The position numbers and the translations under genes are program-made. Below are positions 62,801 to 64,000 of a stretch of DNA of 64,000 bases, one piece after another (the stretch's first letter is position 1; each line of letters begins with the position of its first letter). The notes under the pieces are model-generated. The model was not told where the DNA came from. It searched no databases and saw only the letters and a list, made by a program, of their open reading frames with translations. The DNA comes from Rhynochetos jubatus (taxonomy: Eukaryota > Chordata > Aves > Eurypygiformes > Rhynochetidae): positions 13,839,501 through 13,903,500 of the forward strand of contig CM050656.1 in the NCBI GenBank assembly GCA_027574665.1, given 5' to 3'.

Positions 62801-63983
62801 CGCCCCCCCCGCGTTCTGGCTAGGAAAGCTGGGGAGGGAGCCATGTCGGTGCAGTGTCGTGCTCCTCTTGGCAGGCCTTTGCAATCCCAATTATCCCTGG
62901 AGCTGTGGGCTTTCTGGTTCTCCAGACCCTAACCCTAACCCTAACCCTAGAAGTTGCCGACGGCGGTTTCCGGCCACGCCCCCCCCGCGTTCTGGCTAGG
63001 AAAGCTGGGGAGGGAGCCATGTCGGTGCAGTGTCGTGCTCCTCTTGGCAGGCCTTTGCAATCCCAACTATCCCTGGAGCTGTGGGCTTTCTGGTTCTCCA
63101 GACCCTAACCCTAACCCTAACCCTAGAAGTTGCCGACGGCGGTTTCCGGCCACGCCCCCCGTGGGTTCTGGCTAGGAAAGCTGGGGAGGGAGCCATGTCG
63201 GTGCAGTGTCGTGCTCCTCTTGGCAGGCCTTTGCAATCCCAATTATCCCTGGAGCTGTGGGCTTTCTGGTTCTCCAGACCCTAACCCTAACCCTAACCCT
63301 AGAAGTTGCCGACGGCGGTTTCCGGCCACGCCCCCCGTGGGTTCTGGCTAGGAAAGCTGGGGAGGGAGCCATGTCGGTGCAGTGTCGTGCTCCTCTTGGC
63401 AGGCCTTTGCAATCCCAATTATCCCTGGAGCTGTGGGCTTTCTGGTTCTCCAGACCCTAACCCTAACCCTAACCCTAGAAGTTGCCGACAGCGGTTTCCG
63501 GCCACGCCCCCCCCGCGTTCTGGCTAGGAAAGCTGGGGAGGGAGCCATGTCGGTGCAGTGTCGTGCTCCTCTTGGCAGGCCTTTGCAATCCCAATTATCC
63601 CTGGAGCTGTGGGCTTTCTGGTTCTCCAGACCCTAACCCTAACCGTAACCCTAGAAGTTGCCGACGGCGGTTTCCGGCCACGCCCCCCGTGGGTTCTGGC
63701 TAGGAAAGCTGGGGAGGGAGCCATGTCGGTGCAGTGTCGTGCTCCTCTTGGCAGGCCTTTGCAATCCCAATTATCCCTGGAGCTGTGGGCTTTCTGGTTC
63801 TCCAGACCCTAACCCTAACCCTAACCCTAGAAGTTGCCGACGGCGGTTTCCGGCCACGCCCCCCCCCGCGTTCTGGCTAGGAAAGCTGGGGAGGGAGCCA
63901 TGTCGGTGCAGTGTCGTGCTCCTCTTGGCAGGCCTTTGCAATCCCAATTATCCCTGGAGCTGTGGGCTTTCTGGTTCTCCAGA

Positions 63984-64000
63984 CCCTAACCCTAACCCTA
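63984..64000 (+). repeat. Rightmost partial unit, cut within the telomeric block
   Basis: The window ends 17 bases into a telomeric block, so the array also continues to the right. The preceding unit (63807-63983) is 177 bp because its C tract has one extra C. Confidence 0.95.

Larger units (their letters stand above)
1..64000 (+). repeat. Telomere-motif-containing satellite array, 176 bp unit, 363 complete copies
   Basis: The window is a continuous head-to-tail tandem array. Following one anchor gives unit lengths that are nearly all 176 bp, with 164, 170, 171, 173, 175, 177, 178, 182 and 184 bp variants. Their sum (363 x 176 + 85 = 63,973) exactly fills 11-63983, leaving 10 bp of a partial unit at the left and 17 bp at the right. 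There is therefore no hidden insertion, inversion or unique spacer. The consensus has about 55 C and 51 G in 176 bp (about 60% GC) and 8 CpGs (observed/expected about 0.5). Each unit has (CCCTAA)3-CCCTAG followed by a 152 bp body that I do not recognise as a named satellite. A subtelomeric location is inferred from the telomeric motif and is not shown by flanking sequence. Confidence 0.98.

Noticed and set aside
79..63812. Hundreds of repeated open frames of 60-190 residues on both strands (starting MSCSSWQAF, MPTAVSGHA or MAPSPAF)
   Set aside because: They recur once per satellite unit in several overlapping frames on both strands. They translate the telomeric repeat into PNPNPN or LTLTLT, and start or end with local indels. 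A 176 bp unit is not a multiple of three, so no frame persists. There is no coding signature.
1..64000. CRISPR array
   Set aside because: There are regularly spaced repeats, but no unique spacers: the whole 176 bp unit is repeated, and no cas-like genes are present.
1..64000. True terminal telomere tract
   Set aside because: Telomeric hexamers never exceed five in a row and alternate with the 152 bp body, so this is interstitial or subtelomeric DNA.
1..64000. Transposon, SINE or other insertion inside the array
   Set aside because: Anchor spacing stays between 164 and 184 bp throughout and the lengths sum exactly to the span, leaving no room for an insertion.
1..64000. Inverted units or a change of array orientation
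   Set aside because: CCCTAA and the body read in the same direction in every unit examined. No TTAGGG-strand block appears on the + strand.
1..64000. Assembly artefact as explanation for the whole pattern
   Set aside because: Private variants, graded offsets and exact whole-unit shifts look biological. Copy number and individual C-tract lengths may still be imprecise and need long-read support.

Overview
The whole 64 kb window is one uninterrupted head-to-tail satellite array. It contains no gene, RNA gene, transposon or unique sequence that I can support. The unit is 176 bp in its commonest form and about 60% GC by hand count. It joins a short telomeric block, (CCCTAA)3-CCCTAG, to a 152 bp non-telomeric body. 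Following one anchor through the window gives 363 complete units (11-63983) plus a partial unit at each end. Unit lengths sum exactly to the span, so nothing larger than a few bases is inserted anywhere, and every unit has the same orientation. Both array ends lie outside the window.

Organism: the telomere motif is CCCTAA/TTAGGG. All eight consensus CpGs show transition variants typical of deaminated 5-methylcytosine, and several kilobases of nearly identical repeat blocks are present. This fits a eukaryote with TTAGGG telomeres and germline CpG methylation, most simply a vertebrate, with the array subtelomeric or otherwise heterochromatic. I do not recognise the satellite family or the species. 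If the array is subtelomeric, CCCTAA on the + strand would place the telomere toward the left, but the window itself does not show this.

Layout: diagnostic variants divide the array into four zones. Zone I (about 0-22 kb) is dominated by an 8.1 kb block (about 1.83-9.96 kb) and its longer, internally rearranged tandem copy (about 9.96-19.7 kb). Zone II (about 22-39 kb) is more uniform, with small duplications (a 5-unit block repeated at 1,585 bp; an 880 bp repeat). Zone III (about 39-49 kb) is a mosaic with 704, 1,233, 1,585 and 1,762 bp spacings and a clean 7-unit, 1,232 bp tandem duplication. Zone IV (about 49.4-64 kb) contains a 31-unit, 5.46 kb tandem duplication and a partial third copy. 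This is the pattern expected from unequal exchange, break-induced copying or gene conversion in steps of whole units.

Function: each unit carries four G3 tracts on the minus strand (a potential telomeric G-quadruplex), a small inverted repeat ending flush with the telomeric block, a second inverted repeat around a C tract, and weak matches to general promoter elements. The most interesting reading is a telomere-bearing cassette amplified as a unit, comparable to templates copied in recombination-based telomere maintenance. That is a hypothesis. The many short open frames are by-products of a stop-poor repeat and are not annotated as genes.
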